A stretch of DNA of 64,000 nucleotides from Staphylococcus equorum. GTDB taxonomy: Bacteria > Bacillota > Bacilli > Staphylococcales > Staphylococcaceae. Each line of letters begins with the position of its first letter. Within the stretch, counting starts at the first letter, position 1. Below the pieces are notes generated by a model. That model was not told the DNA's origin and made no database searches. It was given only the letters and a program-made list of their open reading frames with translations. This document shows positions 15,138 to 24,539 of this stretch, piece after piece. The stretch is from NCBI RefSeq assembly GCF_029531845.1, contig NZ_JAMBPV010000004.1, forward strand, positions 124,001 through 188,000, in the 5' to 3' direction. Position numbers and translations under genes: made by a program.

Positions 15138-15986
15138 ATGATAAATATTGGATTAACGGGTTGGGGCGATCACGATTCATTATATGAAGACTTGCAACGG
15201 AAAACAGATAAACTAGTGACATATGCAAGTCATTTCCCAATAGTAGAATTGGATGCAACTTATTATGCAATCCAACCTGAAAGAAATATAAGAAAATGGA
15301 TAAGAGAAACACCTAAACGATTTGAATTTATAGTGAAGATACATCAAGCATTAACTTTACATGCTGATTATCATGAATATGCAGAAACTAGACAAATATT
15401 ATTTGATCAATTTAAAGAGATGCTACAACCATTAAAAGAAGAAAATAAACTTGCTATGGTATTGGTACAATTTCCACCATGGTTTGATTGTACAGTTCAA
15501 AACATTACATATATACGCTATATCCGTGAGCAATTAAAAGCATTTCCTATGTGTGTAGAATTTCGTAATCGATCATGGTTTAATGACTCGTATAAAGAAG
15601 AAACGTTAGCCTTTTTAACGCAACAACAAATAATTCATTCCGTATGTGATGAACCGCAAGCAGGCCAAGGTTCGATTCCATTAGTTAATCGCATTACGCA
15701 TGAAACTGCATTTGTTAGATATCATGGAAGAAATGTTCACGGCTGGACTAAAAAAGACATGACAGATGAAGCATGGAGAGATGTTAGGTATTTATACGAT
15801 TATAATGAACAAGAATTAACAAGTTTAGTAAATAAGGTCAAAGTATTAGAACAAAAAGCTAAGAATATTTATGTCGTTTTTAATAATAATTCTGGTGGCC
15901 ATGCTGCTAAAAATGCAAAAACCTATCAAAAAATATTAGGCATTGATTATCAAGGGTTAGCACCGCAACAATTAAAATTATTCTAG
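15138..15986 (+). CDS. DUF72 family protein
   Basis: A 282-residue TIM-barrel-like DUF72 protein of unknown biochemical role. I chose ATG 15138 over the upstream GTG 15093 because GGTGAT precedes it and the family begins with M-I-N-I-G-L-T-G-W-G. Conserved features include Y-Y-A-I-Q, F-x-F-I-V-K, V-Q-F-P-P-W, V-E-F-R-N-R-S-W and the C-terminal Y-V-V-F-N-N-N-S-G-G-H-A-A-x-N. The stop is 10 bases before the TSUP permease, forming a likely operon with it and the nucleotidase. Confidence 0.9.
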   Translation: MINIGLTGWGDHDSLYEDLQRKTDKLVTYASHFPIVELDATYYAIQPERNIRKWIRETPKRFEFIVKIHQALTLHADYHEYAETRQILFDQFKEMLQPLKEENKLAMVLVQFPPWFDCTVQNITYIRYIREQLKAFPMCVEFRNRSWFNDSYKEETLAFLTQQQIIHSVCDEPQAGQGSIPLVNRITHETAFVRYHGRNVHGWTKKDMTDEAWRDVRYLYDYNEQELTSLVNKVKVLEQKAKNIYVVFNNNSGGHAAKNAKTYQKILGIDYQGLAPQQLKLF

Positions 15987-15996
15987 GAGAGATTAC

Positions 15997-16821
15997 ATGT
16001 TAACAATTATATTATTGATTTTAATTGGTGGCTTATCAGCAATTATAGGTTCTATTGTGGGAATCGGTGGCGGTATAATTATCGTGCCGACATTGATATA
16101 TATCGGGGTAGAAAATAACCTATTACAAGGTATTACGCCTCAAATCGCTATAGGAACATCTTCCGTTATTTTAATAGTGACGGGTTTAACTTCAACATTA
16201 GGTTATTTAAAGACAAAGCAAGTAGATGTGAAAAACGGATCAATATTTTTATTTGGATTATTGCCTGGTTCTTTAATTGGAGCTCTACTAAGTCGCTATC
16301 TAACGTTAGAATCCTTTAATTTATATTTCGGTATATTCTTAATCATTGTAGCTATCTTACTTATAATAAGAAATAAGATCAAACCATTTAAAATATTTGA
16401 TAAACCCAAATATGAACGTAGTTATGTCGATGGTACTGGAAAAAAATACCATTATAGTGTACCACCGCTAGTAGCATTTATTGCGACACTATTTATTGGT
16501 ACTTTAACTGGATTATTCGGTATTGGTGGTGGCGCATTAATGACACCATTGATGCTTATTGTATTTAGGTTCCCGCCGCATGTAGCAGTTGGTACAAGTA
16601 TGATGATGATTTTTTTTACAAGTATAATGAGTTCAGCAGGACACATTGTCCAAGGACATGTCGCATGGTCATATGCTATCGTTCTAATTATTGCGAGTTA
16701 CTTTGGCGCTAAACTAGGCGTGAAAGTGAATCAATCCATAAAGTCAGATACAGTAGTCTTTTTATTACGTACATTTATGTTAATTATGGGTATATATTTA
16801 ATAATAAAATCATTCCTATAA
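15997..16821 (+). CDS. TSUP (TauE/SafE) family membrane permease
   Basis: A 274-residue membrane protein with about eight hydrophobic segments arranged as two repeats, each with the family motif (G-I-G-G-G-I-I-I-V-P in the first, G-I-G-G-G-A-L-M-T-P in the second). TSUP proteins carry sulfite, sulfoacetate, thiosulfate or other sulfur-containing anions. The substrate here cannot be read from sequence. AGGAGA precedes ATG 15997. It shares an operon with DUF72 and the 5'-nucleotidase-like gene. Confidence 0.9.
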   Translation: MLTIILLILIGGLSAIIGSIVGIGGGIIIVPTLIYIGVENNLLQGITPQIAIGTSSVILIVTGLTSTLGYLKTKQVDVKNGSIFLFGLLPGSLIGALLSRYLTLESFNLYFGIFLIIVAILLIIRNKIKPFKIFDKPKYERSYVDGTGKKYHYSVPPLVAFIATLFIGTLTGLFGIGGGALMTPLMLIVFRFPPHVAVGTSMMMIFFTSIMSSAGHIVQGHVAWSYAIVLIIASYFGAKLGVKVNQSIKSDTVVFLLRTFMLIMGIYLIIKSFL

Positions 16822-16843
16822 AGTAAGAGGAGGGAAAGTATAG

Positions 16844-18163
16844 ATGAAACTAACGATTTATCATACAAATGATATACATAGTCATTTACATGAATATGCA
16901 CGAATTTCAAAATATTTAGCCGAAGATAGACCGAAACTAGATCATCCCTCACTCTATTTAGATATTGGTGACCATGTTGATTTATCTGCGCCAGTTACTG
17001 AAGCAACGATGGGTATAAAAAATGTTGAATTGTTAAATAAAGCGCAGTGTGATATTGCCACGATAGGAAATAATGAAGGTATGACAATTTCACATGAAGC
17101 TTTAAATACGCTTTATGATGGTGCGAATTTTGAAGTGACATGCGCAAATGTCTTTGATGAGCAAGGACAATTACCGAATCATATATTGCCATCTTTAATT
17201 AAAGTTATAGATGGCGTACGGATTTTATTTATTGCAGCTACTGCACCATTCACGCCTTTTTATAGAGCGCTTGATTGGATAGTAACTAATCCATTAGAAG
17301 CAATTAAAGATGAAATCAGTGCTAATGAAGGTGAGTATGACTTATTATTTATCATGAGTCATGTTGGTGTTTTCTTCGATGAAAAATTATGCCAGGAAAT
17401 TCCTGAAATTGACCTTATTTTAGGTAGCCATACCCATCATTATTTTGAAAATGGAGAAATTAATAACGGTGTATTAATGGCAGCTGCAGGTAAATATGGC
17501 AATTTTTTAGGTGAAGTTACGCTTGAAATTGAAAACAAACAAGTTGTTAATAAAGAAGCTACGATATATCCGGTTGAAACTTTGCCTGAAGTTGAAACGG
17601 ATTTTGAAACTGAAGGTAAAGTGCTTTTAAGTGATCCTGTCATCGATCGACCAATAGAGCTACCACGTAGAACAGATGTTATTACGCAAACAGCGCATAT
17701 GCTAGCTGAAAGTATATTTGAATTTACGAATGCTGACTGTACGATTATCAATGCTGGTTTAATCGTTAAAGGTGTCATTGCCGATCAAGTAACCGAATAC
17801 GATATTCATCAGATGCTACCTCATCCAATTAATGCAGTACGGATTAAATTAAGTGGCCAAGAACTAAAAAACGTTATAATAAAAAGCCAAAAACAAGAAT
17901 ATATTCATGAACATGCACAAGGTTTAGGTTTTAGAGGTAATATATTTGGAGGGTATATATTATATAATTTAGGTTTTATTGAATCTGAATCACGTTACTT
18001 TATTAACGGTGAAGAAATTGAGGATGAAGCGACTTACATTCTAGGAACAGTTGATATGTATACGTTTGGTCGTTATTTCCCAATGTTAAAAGATGAGTCT
18101 ATAGATTACTTAATGCCTGAATTTTTAAGAGATATTTTCAAAGAAAAATTACTAGAATATTAA
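16844..18163 (+). CDS. Metallophosphatase / 5'-nucleotidase, YunD-like, cytoplasmic
   Basis: A 439-residue protein. The N-terminal calcineurin-like phosphoesterase domain has the metal-binding signatures Y-H-T-N-D-I-H-S-H, D-I-G-D-H, G-N-N-E and S-H-T-H-H. The C-terminal 5'-nucleotidase domain spans about residues 260-439 (N-A-G-L-I-V, M-L-P-H-P-I-N). There is no signal peptide, unlike periplasmic or wall-anchored UshA/AdsA enzymes, so it acts in the cytoplasm like B. subtilis YunD. AGGAGG lies before the ATG. It is followed by the lipA promoter. Confidence 0.9.
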   Translation: MKLTIYHTNDIHSHLHEYARISKYLAEDRPKLDHPSLYLDIGDHVDLSAPVTEATMGIKNVELLNKAQCDIATIGNNEGMTISHEALNTLYDGANFEVTCANVFDEQGQLPNHILPSLIKVIDGVRILFIAATAPFTPFYRALDWIVTNPLEAIKDEISANEGEYDLLFIMSHVGVFFDEKLCQEIPEIDLILGSHTHHYFENGEINNGVLMAAAGKYGNFLGEVTLEIENKQVVNKEATIYPVETLPEVETDFETEGKVLLSDPVIDRPIELPRRTDVITQTAHMLAESIFEFTNADCTIINAGLIVKGVIADQVTEYDIHQMLPHPINAVRIKLSGQELKNVIIKSQKQEYIHEHAQGLGFRGNIFGGYILYNLGFIESESRYFINGEEIEDEATYILGTVDMYTFGRYFPMLKDESIDYLMPEFLRDIFKEKLLEY

Positions 18164-18183
18164 AAACTAACAATATACGTTTA

Positions 18184-18208
18184 AATTTATTGAAAATTTC
18201 GTTATAAT
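18184..18208 (+). promoter_or_regulatory. lipA promoter with overlapping CodY-box-like site
   Basis: The -10 is TATAAT at 18203-18208 and the -35 is TTTAAA at 18180-18185, with a 17-base spacer. In the spacer, 18184-18198 reads AATTTATTGAAAATT, 13 of 15 identical to the CodY consensus AATTTTCWGAAAATT. CodY repression of lipA is inferred from this match only. Confidence 0.45.
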
Positions 18209-18244
18209 GATTACAGATTTCAAACTCAGGAGGATTGTGCGGAT

Positions 18245-19174
18245 ATGGCTACTAAAAACGAAGAAATTTTACGTAAACCAGATTGGCTGAAAATAAAGCT
18301 AAACACTAATGAGAACTACACAGGTCTGAAGAAAATGATGCGCGAAAAGAATTTGCATACAGTGTGTGAAGAGGCAAAATGTCCCAATATACATGAATGT
18401 TGGGGAGAACGTCGTACTGCTACTTTTATGATTTTAGGTGCAGTTTGTACACGTGCTTGTCGTTTCTGTGCAGTTAAGACAGGATTACCTAACGAGTTAG
18501 ATTTAGATGAGCCAGAGCGAGTGGCTGAATCTGTTGAATTAATGAACTTAAAACATGTTGTTATAACAGCAGTAGCACGCGATGATTTAAGAGATGCTGG
18601 TTCAAATGTTTATGCTGAGACGGTACGTAAAGTACGTGAACGTAATCCGTTTACTTCAATAGAAATCTTGCCATCAGATATGGGTGGAGATTTTGAAGCG
18701 TTAGAAACATTAATGGCTTCAAAACCAGATATTTTAAACCATAACATCGAGACAGTCCGCCGATTAACGCCGACAGTTCGTGCAAGAGCAACGTATGATC
18801 GTACGTTAGAATTCTTAAGACGTTCAAAAGAGTTACAACCCGATATTCCAACTAAATCAAGTTTAATGGTAGGCTTAGGTGAAACACATGAGGAAATCTA
18901 TGAAACAATGGATGACTTACGTTCAAATGATGTAGATATACTAACAATAGGTCAATATTTGCAACCTTCACGTAAACACTTAAAAGTTGAAAAATACTAT
19001 ACACCATTAGAATTTGGTAAATTAAGAAAAATTGCGATGGATAAAGGATTCAAACATTGCCAAGCTGGCCCGCTTGTAAGAAGTTCATATCATGCGGATG
19101 AACAAGTGAACGCAGCTGCAAAAGAAAAACATCGTATTGGTGAAGAAAAATTAGGTACTGATACAAAGATTTAA
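18245..19174 (+). CDS. lipA: Lipoyl synthase
   Basis: A 309-residue radical-SAM enzyme that inserts two sulfur atoms into protein-bound octanoyl groups to form the lipoyl cofactor of 2-oxoacid dehydrogenases and the glycine cleavage H protein. The auxiliary 4Fe-4S cluster cysteines are C41, C46 and C52 ([12 protein letters not shown]). The SAM cluster motif is C68-T-R-A-C72-R-F-C75. The C-terminal A-G-P-L-V-R-S-S-Y with its conserved R-S-S-Y is also present. AGGAGG precedes the ATG. Confidence 0.97.
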   Translation: MATKNEEILRKPDWLKIKLNTNENYTGLKKMMREKNLHTVCEEAKCPNIHECWGERRTATFMILGAVCTRACRFCAVKTGLPNELDLDEPERVAESVELMNLKHVVITAVARDDLRDAGSNVYAETVRKVRERNPFTSIEILPSDMGGDFEALETLMASKPDILNHNIETVRRLTPTVRARATYDRTLEFLRRSKELQPDIPTKSSLMVGLGETHEEIYETMDDLRSNDVDILTIGQYLQPSRKHLKVEKYYTPLEFGKLRKIAMDKGFKHCQAGPLVRSSYHADEQVNAAAKEKHRIGEEKLGTDTKI

Positions 19175-19181
19175 TAGTAAA

Positions 19182-19246
19182 AAAGACTTAGTTTATTGGT
19201 TAAGTGTGCTTAATTTAGCTTCACTTTATGAACTAAGTCTTTATTA
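19182..19246. terminator. Hairpin after lipA
   Basis: About 12 bp of stem (19182-19193 with 19231-19242) enclose a long loop with further internal pairing. A-rich and T-rich flanks suggest bidirectional action. Confidence 0.65.
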
Positions 19247-19340
19247 GAAATATAAAGTATATATACATAGCATGAGTCTGACTGTAACAGTTTGCCATTC
19301 ATTGAGTGCATGGGTAGTATACTTAGATTAGGTGAATGAA

Positions 19341-19724
19341 ATGATAAAAGTGAATGAACACTACTTTGAAATCATAGAAGAGTATAGAGAATGTTTTGAC
19401 GAGGAAACATTCGCAAATCGTTATTCTGACATATTAGATAAGTATGATTATATTGTAGGTGACTTTGGTTACGAACAATTAAGGTTAAAAGGTTTTTATA
19501 ATGATAAAAACAAAAAAGCAGAGTTGAGCAAACGTTTTTCAACAATACAGGATTATTTATTAGAATACTGTAATTTTGGTTGCCCATATTTTATCTTGAG
19601 ACGTATACCGGAACAAGAACTTAAAGAATATGTAGATGAAACTGAAGAGGTTGAACCTGATTTTGAAGAAAATAAATTGCAAGACGTAAAGATTAAACCG
19701 AGTATTCAAGATACAGAAAAATAA
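19341..19724 (+). CDS. YutD-like family protein
   Basis: A 127-residue protein. ATG 19341 was chosen because AGGTGA precedes it; an in-frame GTG three codons earlier overlaps that site. The middle carries the YutD-family pattern Y-D-Y-I-V-G-D-F-G-Y-E-Q-L-R-L-K-G-F-Y and Y-C-N-F-G-C-P-Y-F-I-L-R-R. The C-terminus is acidic and variable. Function is unknown. The gene neighbours lipA in many Firmicutes, as here. Confidence 0.85.
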   Translation: MIKVNEHYFEIIEEYRECFDEETFANRYSDILDKYDYIVGDFGYEQLRLKGFYNDKNKKAELSKRFSTIQDYLLEYCNFGCPYFILRRIPEQELKEYVDETEEVEPDFEENKLQDVKIKPSIQDTEK

Positions 19725-19770
19725 ATATTAATTAATTTACGTTTATGAATGGGACATAAATCGCCATTCT

Positions 19771-19815
19771 AAAAAGAACTCATCCGTTAAATTTTAACGG
19801 ACGAGTTCTTTTTCT
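19771..19815. terminator. Bidirectional terminator after the yutD-like gene
   Basis: A near-perfect 20-bp stem (arms 19771-19790 and about 19794-19813) with one mismatch is followed by T5 on the + strand and A5 at the other end. Just upstream, 19750-19762 holds GGGACATAAATCG, a motif repeated in other intergenic regions of this window. Confidence 0.85.
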
Positions 19816-19955
19816 ATATTAAAATATTTCTGTTTTGGTTGTGCATACTCAACGATATTGATCGAGCCTGTAGTCATTGACTTGCGTAGTGTCCTCAGTG
19901 ACTCGCATGGAATAGCGATATAAAGATAACTATGAAGTCAGCCTATAGTTAACCA

Positions 19956-20222
19956 CTATTGGATGACTTCATTTAGATATTCGGTAATTTCATTTCCTTC
20001 ATCTTCATTAACACCAAGTATGTATGAAATATAACCTTCTTCTTCTAAATCATCTGTGCCGATAATTCCGAATTTATTTGTTTGCATATTCAATACGATA
20101 GTTTTACCAAAATGGCGATTGGTTTGAACTAACATCAAATCGTAACGGCTATGTTCGCCAACAAAACCGACAAACTGCACTTGAGCTGATTCGTCGTCGT
20201 CATATAGATACATATCAATCAT
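19956..20222 (-). CDS. DUF3055 family protein
   Basis: An 88-residue small cytoplasmic protein on the opposite strand from its neighbours, with an AGAGGTG-type ribosome binding site. The sequence (Y-L-Y-D-D-D-E-S, F-V-G-F-V-G-E-H-S-R-Y-D, L-N-M-Q-T-N-K-F-G-I-I-G) fits the staphylococcal/bacillary DUF3055 family, found in the same lipA-yutD neighbourhood. The fold and role are unknown. It is compact and acidic, with no membrane segment. Confidence 0.8.
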   Translation of the reverse strand: MIDMYLYDDDESAQVQFVGFVGEHSRYDLMLVQTNRHFGKTIVLNMQTNKFGIIGTDDLEEEGYISYILGVNEDEGNEITEYLNEVIQ

Positions 20223-20370
20223 TTTATAACACCTCTCGTAGTTTGTGACTTATAATATAATTCAGTAGTTTACTTCATTTTCCTGGTTAAAAAGTCTTAA
20301 TTCACAGTATAACGATAAATGAATTCGACTGCAAAGGTATGGTATGATTAGAGATATAGGGGTGACGATG

Positions 20371-20802
20371 ATGTATTTTGTTAATAAAGAAAAATTGAAT
20401 ACAAAGTTAAATTATTTACAACAATTAATTACAGATTATCCTCAAAGTAAAGATAATCACTATGCGTTTGAGCGCATTGCGCAAATGTTTATAGAGTCAG
20501 CTGTAGATATTGGAAATATGGTTATTGATGGCTTTATATTAAGAGACCCAGGTAACTATAAAGATGTTATCGATATTTTAGAATTAGAAAAAGTAATTTC
20601 TAAAGACACACAAGTTCATATTAATGAAACGGTCGATGTAAGAAAACAATTTGTCCACTATTATGATGAACTTGATACGGCTAGTCTTATACCACTTTTT
20701 GATGAGGCAGTGCCTTATTATCAACAATTTATTGAAGAAGTCATACGTTTTCTAAAAAGCGAAGATGTGCCGGTTACAGCTTTTGGTAAAAAAGGAGAGT
20801 AA
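20371..20802 (+). CDS. DUF86 / HepT-like protein (YutE)
   Basis: A 143-residue all-helical protein. The start is placed at ATG 20371 after GGGGTGA; an adjacent ATG lies three bases earlier and an upstream ATG at 20344 lacks spacing. It carries the HepT-family RNase motif R-x4-H-x-Y as R91-K-Q-F-V-H96-Y-Y98. HepT proteins are toxins or AMPylation targets in MNT/HepT toxin-antitoxin pairs. No MNT nucleotidyltransferase is adjacent: the neighbours are DUF3055 and a NagD phosphatase six bases downstream. It is probably a domesticated core homologue of B. subtilis YutE. Confidence 0.82.
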   Translation: MYFVNKEKLNTKLNYLQQLITDYPQSKDNHYAFERIAQMFIESAVDIGNMVIDGFILRDPGNYKDVIDILELEKVISKDTQVHINETVDVRKQFVHYYDELDTASLIPLFDEAVPYYQQFIEEVIRFLKSEDVPVTAFGKKGE

Positions 20803-20808
20803 GTATTA

Positions 20809-21588
20809 ATGAAAAATTACAAAGCTTATCTTATTGATTTAGATGGCACGATGTATAAAGGTAATGAAACAATTGATGGTGCAACACAATTTATAGAGTA
20901 TCTAAACCAACAACAAATTCCACATTTATATGTAACAAACAATTCTACGAAAGAACCAGAAGAAGTTGCTTCAAAATTACATACAATGGGTGTAGATGCA
21001 AAGGCTGATGAAGTAGTTACTTCAGCACTTGCAACTGCTGAATACATTTCAGAAGAATCTCCAGGGGCTACTGTTTATATGTTAGGTGGTAGCGGACTTG
21101 AAAAAGCACTAACAAGTCATGGATTAATATTGAAAGACGATGAGTTTGTTGACTACGTAGTAATTGGGTTAGATGAAGCAGTGACATATGAAAAATTAGC
21201 TACTGCAACATTAGGTGTACGCAATGGCGCGAAATTTATATCAACGAACCAAGATGTATCGATACCTAAAGAACGAGGCTTTTTGCCGGGTAATGGCGCT
21301 ATTACAAGTGTTGTAACAGTATCTACAGGTGTTCAACCGACATTTATCGGTAAACCTGAACCTATTATTATGAAAAAAGCATTAGAAATTTTAGATTTAG
21401 AGCGCTCAGAAGTAGCTATGGTTGGAGATTTATATGATACGGATATTCTTTCAGGAATTAATGTGGACATTGATACGATACATGTACAAACTGGCGTCAC
21501 AACTAAGGAACAAATCGTACTAAAAGACATACCTCCGACTTATACGTTTAAAGATTTGAATGAAGTGATCAAAGAACTCAAAATGTAG
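20809..21588 (+). CDS. HAD-IIA family phosphatase (NagD/YutF type)
   Basis: A 259-residue HAD hydrolase with motif [11 protein letters not shown] near residues 7-16, motif II T-N-N-S-T near 43, the C2-type cap, and motifs III/IV G-K-P-E-P ... V-G-D-L-Y-D-T-D. NagD/YutF-like enzymes hydrolyse small sugar or nucleotide phosphates; the in vivo substrate is not defined. GGAGAG lies before the ATG. It is part of a three-gene run with DUF86 and the D-2-hydroxyacid dehydrogenase. Confidence 0.92.
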   Translation: MKNYKAYLIDLDGTMYKGNETIDGATQFIEYLNQQQIPHLYVTNNSTKEPEEVASKLHTMGVDAKADEVVTSALATAEYISEESPGATVYMLGGSGLEKALTSHGLILKDDEFVDYVVIGLDEAVTYEKLATATLGVRNGAKFISTNQDVSIPKERGFLPGNGAITSVVTVSTGVQPTFIGKPEPIIMKKALEILDLERSEVAMVGDLYDTDILSGINVDIDTIHVQTGVTTKEQIVLKDIPPTYTFKDLNEVIKELKM

Positions 21589-21598
21589 GGGTGATTGT

Positions 21599-22558
21599 AT
21601 GAATAAAATAGTCGTTAGTAGAAAAATACCTAAGTTATTTATAGAACAATTAGAAACACTTGCGGATGTAGAAGTTTGGAACGAATCTTATACACCAATG
21701 CCAAGAGATAAATTTTTGGCATCATTAAAGGATGCAACTGCTTGTCTTATAACTTTAAGTGAAAAAATTGACGAAGAAGTTATGGAAGCAGCACCTCATT
21801 TGAAAGTAATTGCGAATATGGCAGTTGGTTTCGATAATATAGATGTACAACTTGTACAAAGTAAAGGAATTGTCGTTACAAATACGCCAGGTGTGTTAAC
21901 TGAAACAACAGCAGAGCTAGGCTTCACTTTGATGTTGACTGTGGCAAGACGCATTGTGGAAGCGGAGCAATACGTACAAAGAGGTGAATGGCAAAGTTGG
22001 GGGCCATACCTCTTAGCAGGGAAAGATTTATATAATGCTAAGGTCGGTATCTACGGCATGGGCGATATCGGTAAAGCCTTTGCAAGACGCTTGAAAGGAT
22101 TCAATGCAAATATTATGTATCACAATAGGTCAAGGCATAAAGACGCTGAAGAAGCATTAGGTGCTTTATATGTGCCTTTTGATACATTACTTGAGCATAG
22201 TGATTTTATTATTTGTACAGCACCACTTACTGAAGATACAAGAAATAAATTTGATACTGCTGCATTTAAGAAGATGAAAAACAATGCGATTTTCATTAAC
22301 ATTGGCCGAGGCGCAGTTGTTGATGAACAAGCACTTGTTAATGCTTTACAAGATGGAGAAATTGCCGCATGTGGTTTGGATGTCTTACGCCAAGAACCAA
22401 TTGAAATGACGCATCCATTGTTATCAATGAAAAATGCGGTCATCGTGCCACATATTGGCAGTGCATCTGTACTAACGAGAAATCGTATGATTCAACTTTG
22501 TGTAGATAATATACGCTTAGTGTTAAGTCATAAAAATGCTAAAACGCCGATTTCATAA
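21599..22558 (+). CDS. D-2-hydroxyacid dehydrogenase (glyoxylate/hydroxypyruvate reductase type)
   Basis: A 319-residue NAD(P)-dependent dehydrogenase. The nucleotide-binding motif is Y-G-M-G-D-I-G-K-A-F-A-R-R, and the catalytic Arg/Glu/His region contains N-I-G-R-G-A-V-V-D-E and P-H-I-G-S-A-S. The N-terminal L-I-T-L-S-E-K and V-I-A-N-M-A-V-G-F-D-N-I-D match the glycerate dehydrogenase/glyoxylate reductase subgroup, which reduces 2-oxoacids to D-2-hydroxyacids. Exact substrate is uncertain. The stop is followed by a strong terminator. Confidence 0.9.
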   Translation: MNKIVVSRKIPKLFIEQLETLADVEVWNESYTPMPRDKFLASLKDATACLITLSEKIDEEVMEAAPHLKVIANMAVGFDNIDVQLVQSKGIVVTNTPGVLTETTAELGFTLMLTVARRIVEAEQYVQRGEWQSWGPYLLAGKDLYNAKVGIYGMGDIGKAFARRLKGFNANIMYHNRSRHKDAEEALGALYVPFDTLLEHSDFIICTAPLTEDTRNKFDTAAFKKMKNNAIFINIGRGAVVDEQALVNALQDGEIAACGLDVLRQEPIEMTHPLLSMKNAVIVPHIGSASVLTRNRMIQLCVDNIRLVLSHKNAKTPIS

Positions 22559-22580
22559 AATTAAATTACATGTTTTTCAG

Positions 22581-22620
22581 AACTGCTAATAAAGTCATTG
22601 ACCTTATTAGCAGTTTTTTT
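22581..22620 (+). terminator. Terminator before the dlt operon
   Basis: A perfect 12-bp stem (22581-22592 with 22604-22615) is followed by a T run. Confidence 0.92.
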
Positions 22621-22917
22621 GTGCTCAATGAACATTCGTAAGTTTAAATACATAAAATAACAGAACAATAATTTTTAACGAGGCTCGTTTTGTTATATCA
22701 ATATTTAATAAAAATTAATTCTTCTCTTTTTATGCGTCATTCAATATAACGTTTTTGTTATATAGAAAATTGTTTATTCAATTGTCAAGCAGTGGTAAAA
22801 AATGTATAATATATTAGTAAAATGTTAACACAATGTAAACTGCTTTAATTAATAAAATTTTATTTATTACATAATTTGATTATAGTGTAGTCTAAATTGA
22901 AACAGAAGAGGTGAACA
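22621..22917 (+). other. dlt operon leader/promoter region
   Basis: About 300 bases of A+T-rich non-coding DNA lie before dltX. In S. aureus this region holds the promoter controlled by GraRS and other envelope-stress regulators, and the same is expected here. Weak -10-like sequences (TATAGT near 22881) are present, but I cannot assign a promoter firmly. No gene is seen. Confidence 0.4.
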
Positions 22918-23064
22918 ATGAGTAAAAAAATAGAACAAGATTCATTATTTCATAAGTTAAAACCTTGGCTCATAACGCTGCTTTATTTTGCTATTTTTAT
23001 AGCGTTGTATCTCATATATGGTACTGGCGATACTCATAATAACTTTATTTATAATGAATTTTAA
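22918..23064 (+). CDS. dltX: DltX, small membrane subunit of the D-alanylation system
   Basis: A 48-residue protein behind GAGGTGAA. A single membrane helix (about residues 18-36) is followed by the strongly conserved C-terminal motif N-x-F-I-Y-N-E-F, which ends the protein exactly as in other DltX proteins. DltX is needed for D-alanyl transfer across the membrane together with DltB and DltD; its C-terminal segment is thought to take part in acyl handover. It lies 14 bases before dltA. Confidence 0.95.
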   Translation: MSKKIEQDSLFHKLKPWLITLLYFAIFIALYLIYGTGDTHNNFIYNEF

Positions 23065-23078
23065 TAGAGGAGAGAAGT

Positions 23079-24539
23079 ATGAAAGATATTATACATTCAC
23101 TAATTGAAAATGCCCAAAATCACCCTGATCATAAAGCAATTCAACATAATAATGAAAGTTTGACGTATCGTGAATTAAACCAATATTCAAATATACTTGC
23201 TGGCATTATTAAAGATTCGAAGCGACCGCTCATTTTATATGGTCATATGTCTCCATTTATGATTGTCGGCATGTTGGCAAGTATTAAAGCAGGGTGTGGT
23301 TATGTTCCAGTCGATACATCTATGCCTAAGGATCGTGTTCAGTCCATTATTGAAAAAATAGATGGGCAATTTATATTCAATACAACTGACGATGATATAA
23401 ATATAAAGAAAATTGAGGTGATAGATCACAGTATGATTATGAGCGCATTAAATACGAAACAATTTGATTCTAAAATGCGAGGTAAGGATATTGCCTACAC
23501 GATATTCACATCTGGGTCTACAGGTGAGCCCAAAGGAGTTCAAATAAGCTATGAAAGTTTAAACCAATTCACTGAATGGATGATTGGTCTTAATAAATTA
23601 GGTCGTAAGCAACAATGGTTAAATCAAGCACCATTTTCATTTGATTTATCAGTGATGGCAGTTTATCCATGTATCGCAACCGCAGGTACATTAAATTTAG
23701 TAGATAAAACGATGATTAATAAACCTAAATTATTAAATGAAATGCTTGAGCACTCAAAAATAAACATATGGGTTTCAACGCCTTCTTTTATGGAGATGTG
23801 TTTAATGCTGCCCCATTTATCTGAGACGACATACACGAGTTTAAAAGAATTTTTCTTTTGTGGTGAAATTTTGGCGCATAGAACAGCCCAAATGTTATTA
23901 CAGCGTTTTCCATCTGCATATATATACAACACATATGGCCCTACAGAAGCGACTGTAGCTGTTACGAGTATATTGATTACTGAAGCGGTAATTGCCCAAT
24001 ATAATCCTTTGCCAGTAGGTGTGCCAAGACCGGGAACGTCTTTATCACTGACAGATAATGGCGAGCTTGTGATTTCAGGAAAGTGTGTAAGTGAAGGATA
24101 CGTCAAAGATGAAGTTCGTTCTGATGAGGTTTTTAAAATAAAAAATAATAAAAAATATTATTATACTGGTGACAAAGCAAAAATAAAAGATAACCAGTGG
24201 TTTATTAATGGGCGTATAGATTTTCAAATCAAATTAAATGGTTATCGAATGGAATTAGAAGAAATAGAATTTCAATTACGTCAAATAGCGTGTGTGAAAG
24301 AAGCTATAGTAGTACCAATATACAAAGGTAATAAAGTCATACATTTAAATGCTGTAATCGTAGTAAATGAAGCTGACCGTGTTGAAAATGAACAAAAAGC
24401 AATTCATGGCATCAAATATGAATTAAAACAGCATATACCAGAATATATGATACCAAGGAAAGTTATATTCCAAGATAATTTGCCTTTAACAGTAAATGGT
24501 AAATTAGATCGCAAAAAGATTGCTGAGGATGTAATGTAA
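23079..24539 (+). CDS. dltA: D-alanine--D-alanyl carrier protein ligase
   Basis: A 486-residue ANL-superfamily adenylation enzyme that activates D-alanine with ATP and loads it on the DltC phosphopantetheine thiol. Signature regions include [11 protein letters not shown] around residue 145, [10 protein letters not shown] near 285, Y-Y-T-G-D-K-A near 365 and the C-terminal catalytic lysine region N-G-K-L-D-R-K-K. Length is typical of staphylococcal DltA. Its stop overlaps the dltB ATG by one base. Confidence 0.97.
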   Translation: MKDIIHSLIENAQNHPDHKAIQHNNESLTYRELNQYSNILAGIIKDSKRPLILYGHMSPFMIVGMLASIKAGCGYVPVDTSMPKDRVQSIIEKIDGQFIFNTTDDDINIKKIEVIDHSMIMSALNTKQFDSKMRGKDIAYTIFTSGSTGEPKGVQISYESLNQFTEWMIGLNKLGRKQQWLNQAPFSFDLSVMAVYPCIATAGTLNLVDKTMINKPKLLNEMLEHSKINIWVSTPSFMEMCLMLPHLSETTYTSLKEFFFCGEILAHRTAQMLLQRFPSAYIYNTYGPTEATVAVTSILITEAVIAQYNPLPVGVPRPGTSLSLTDNGELVISGKCVSEGYVKDEVRSDEVFKIKNNKKYYYTGDKAKIKDNQWFINGRIDFQIKLNGYRMELEEIEFQLRQIACVKEAIVVPIYKGNKVIHLNAVIVVNEADRVENEQKAIHGIKYELKQHIPEYMIPRKVIFQDNLPLTVNGKLDRKKIAEDVM

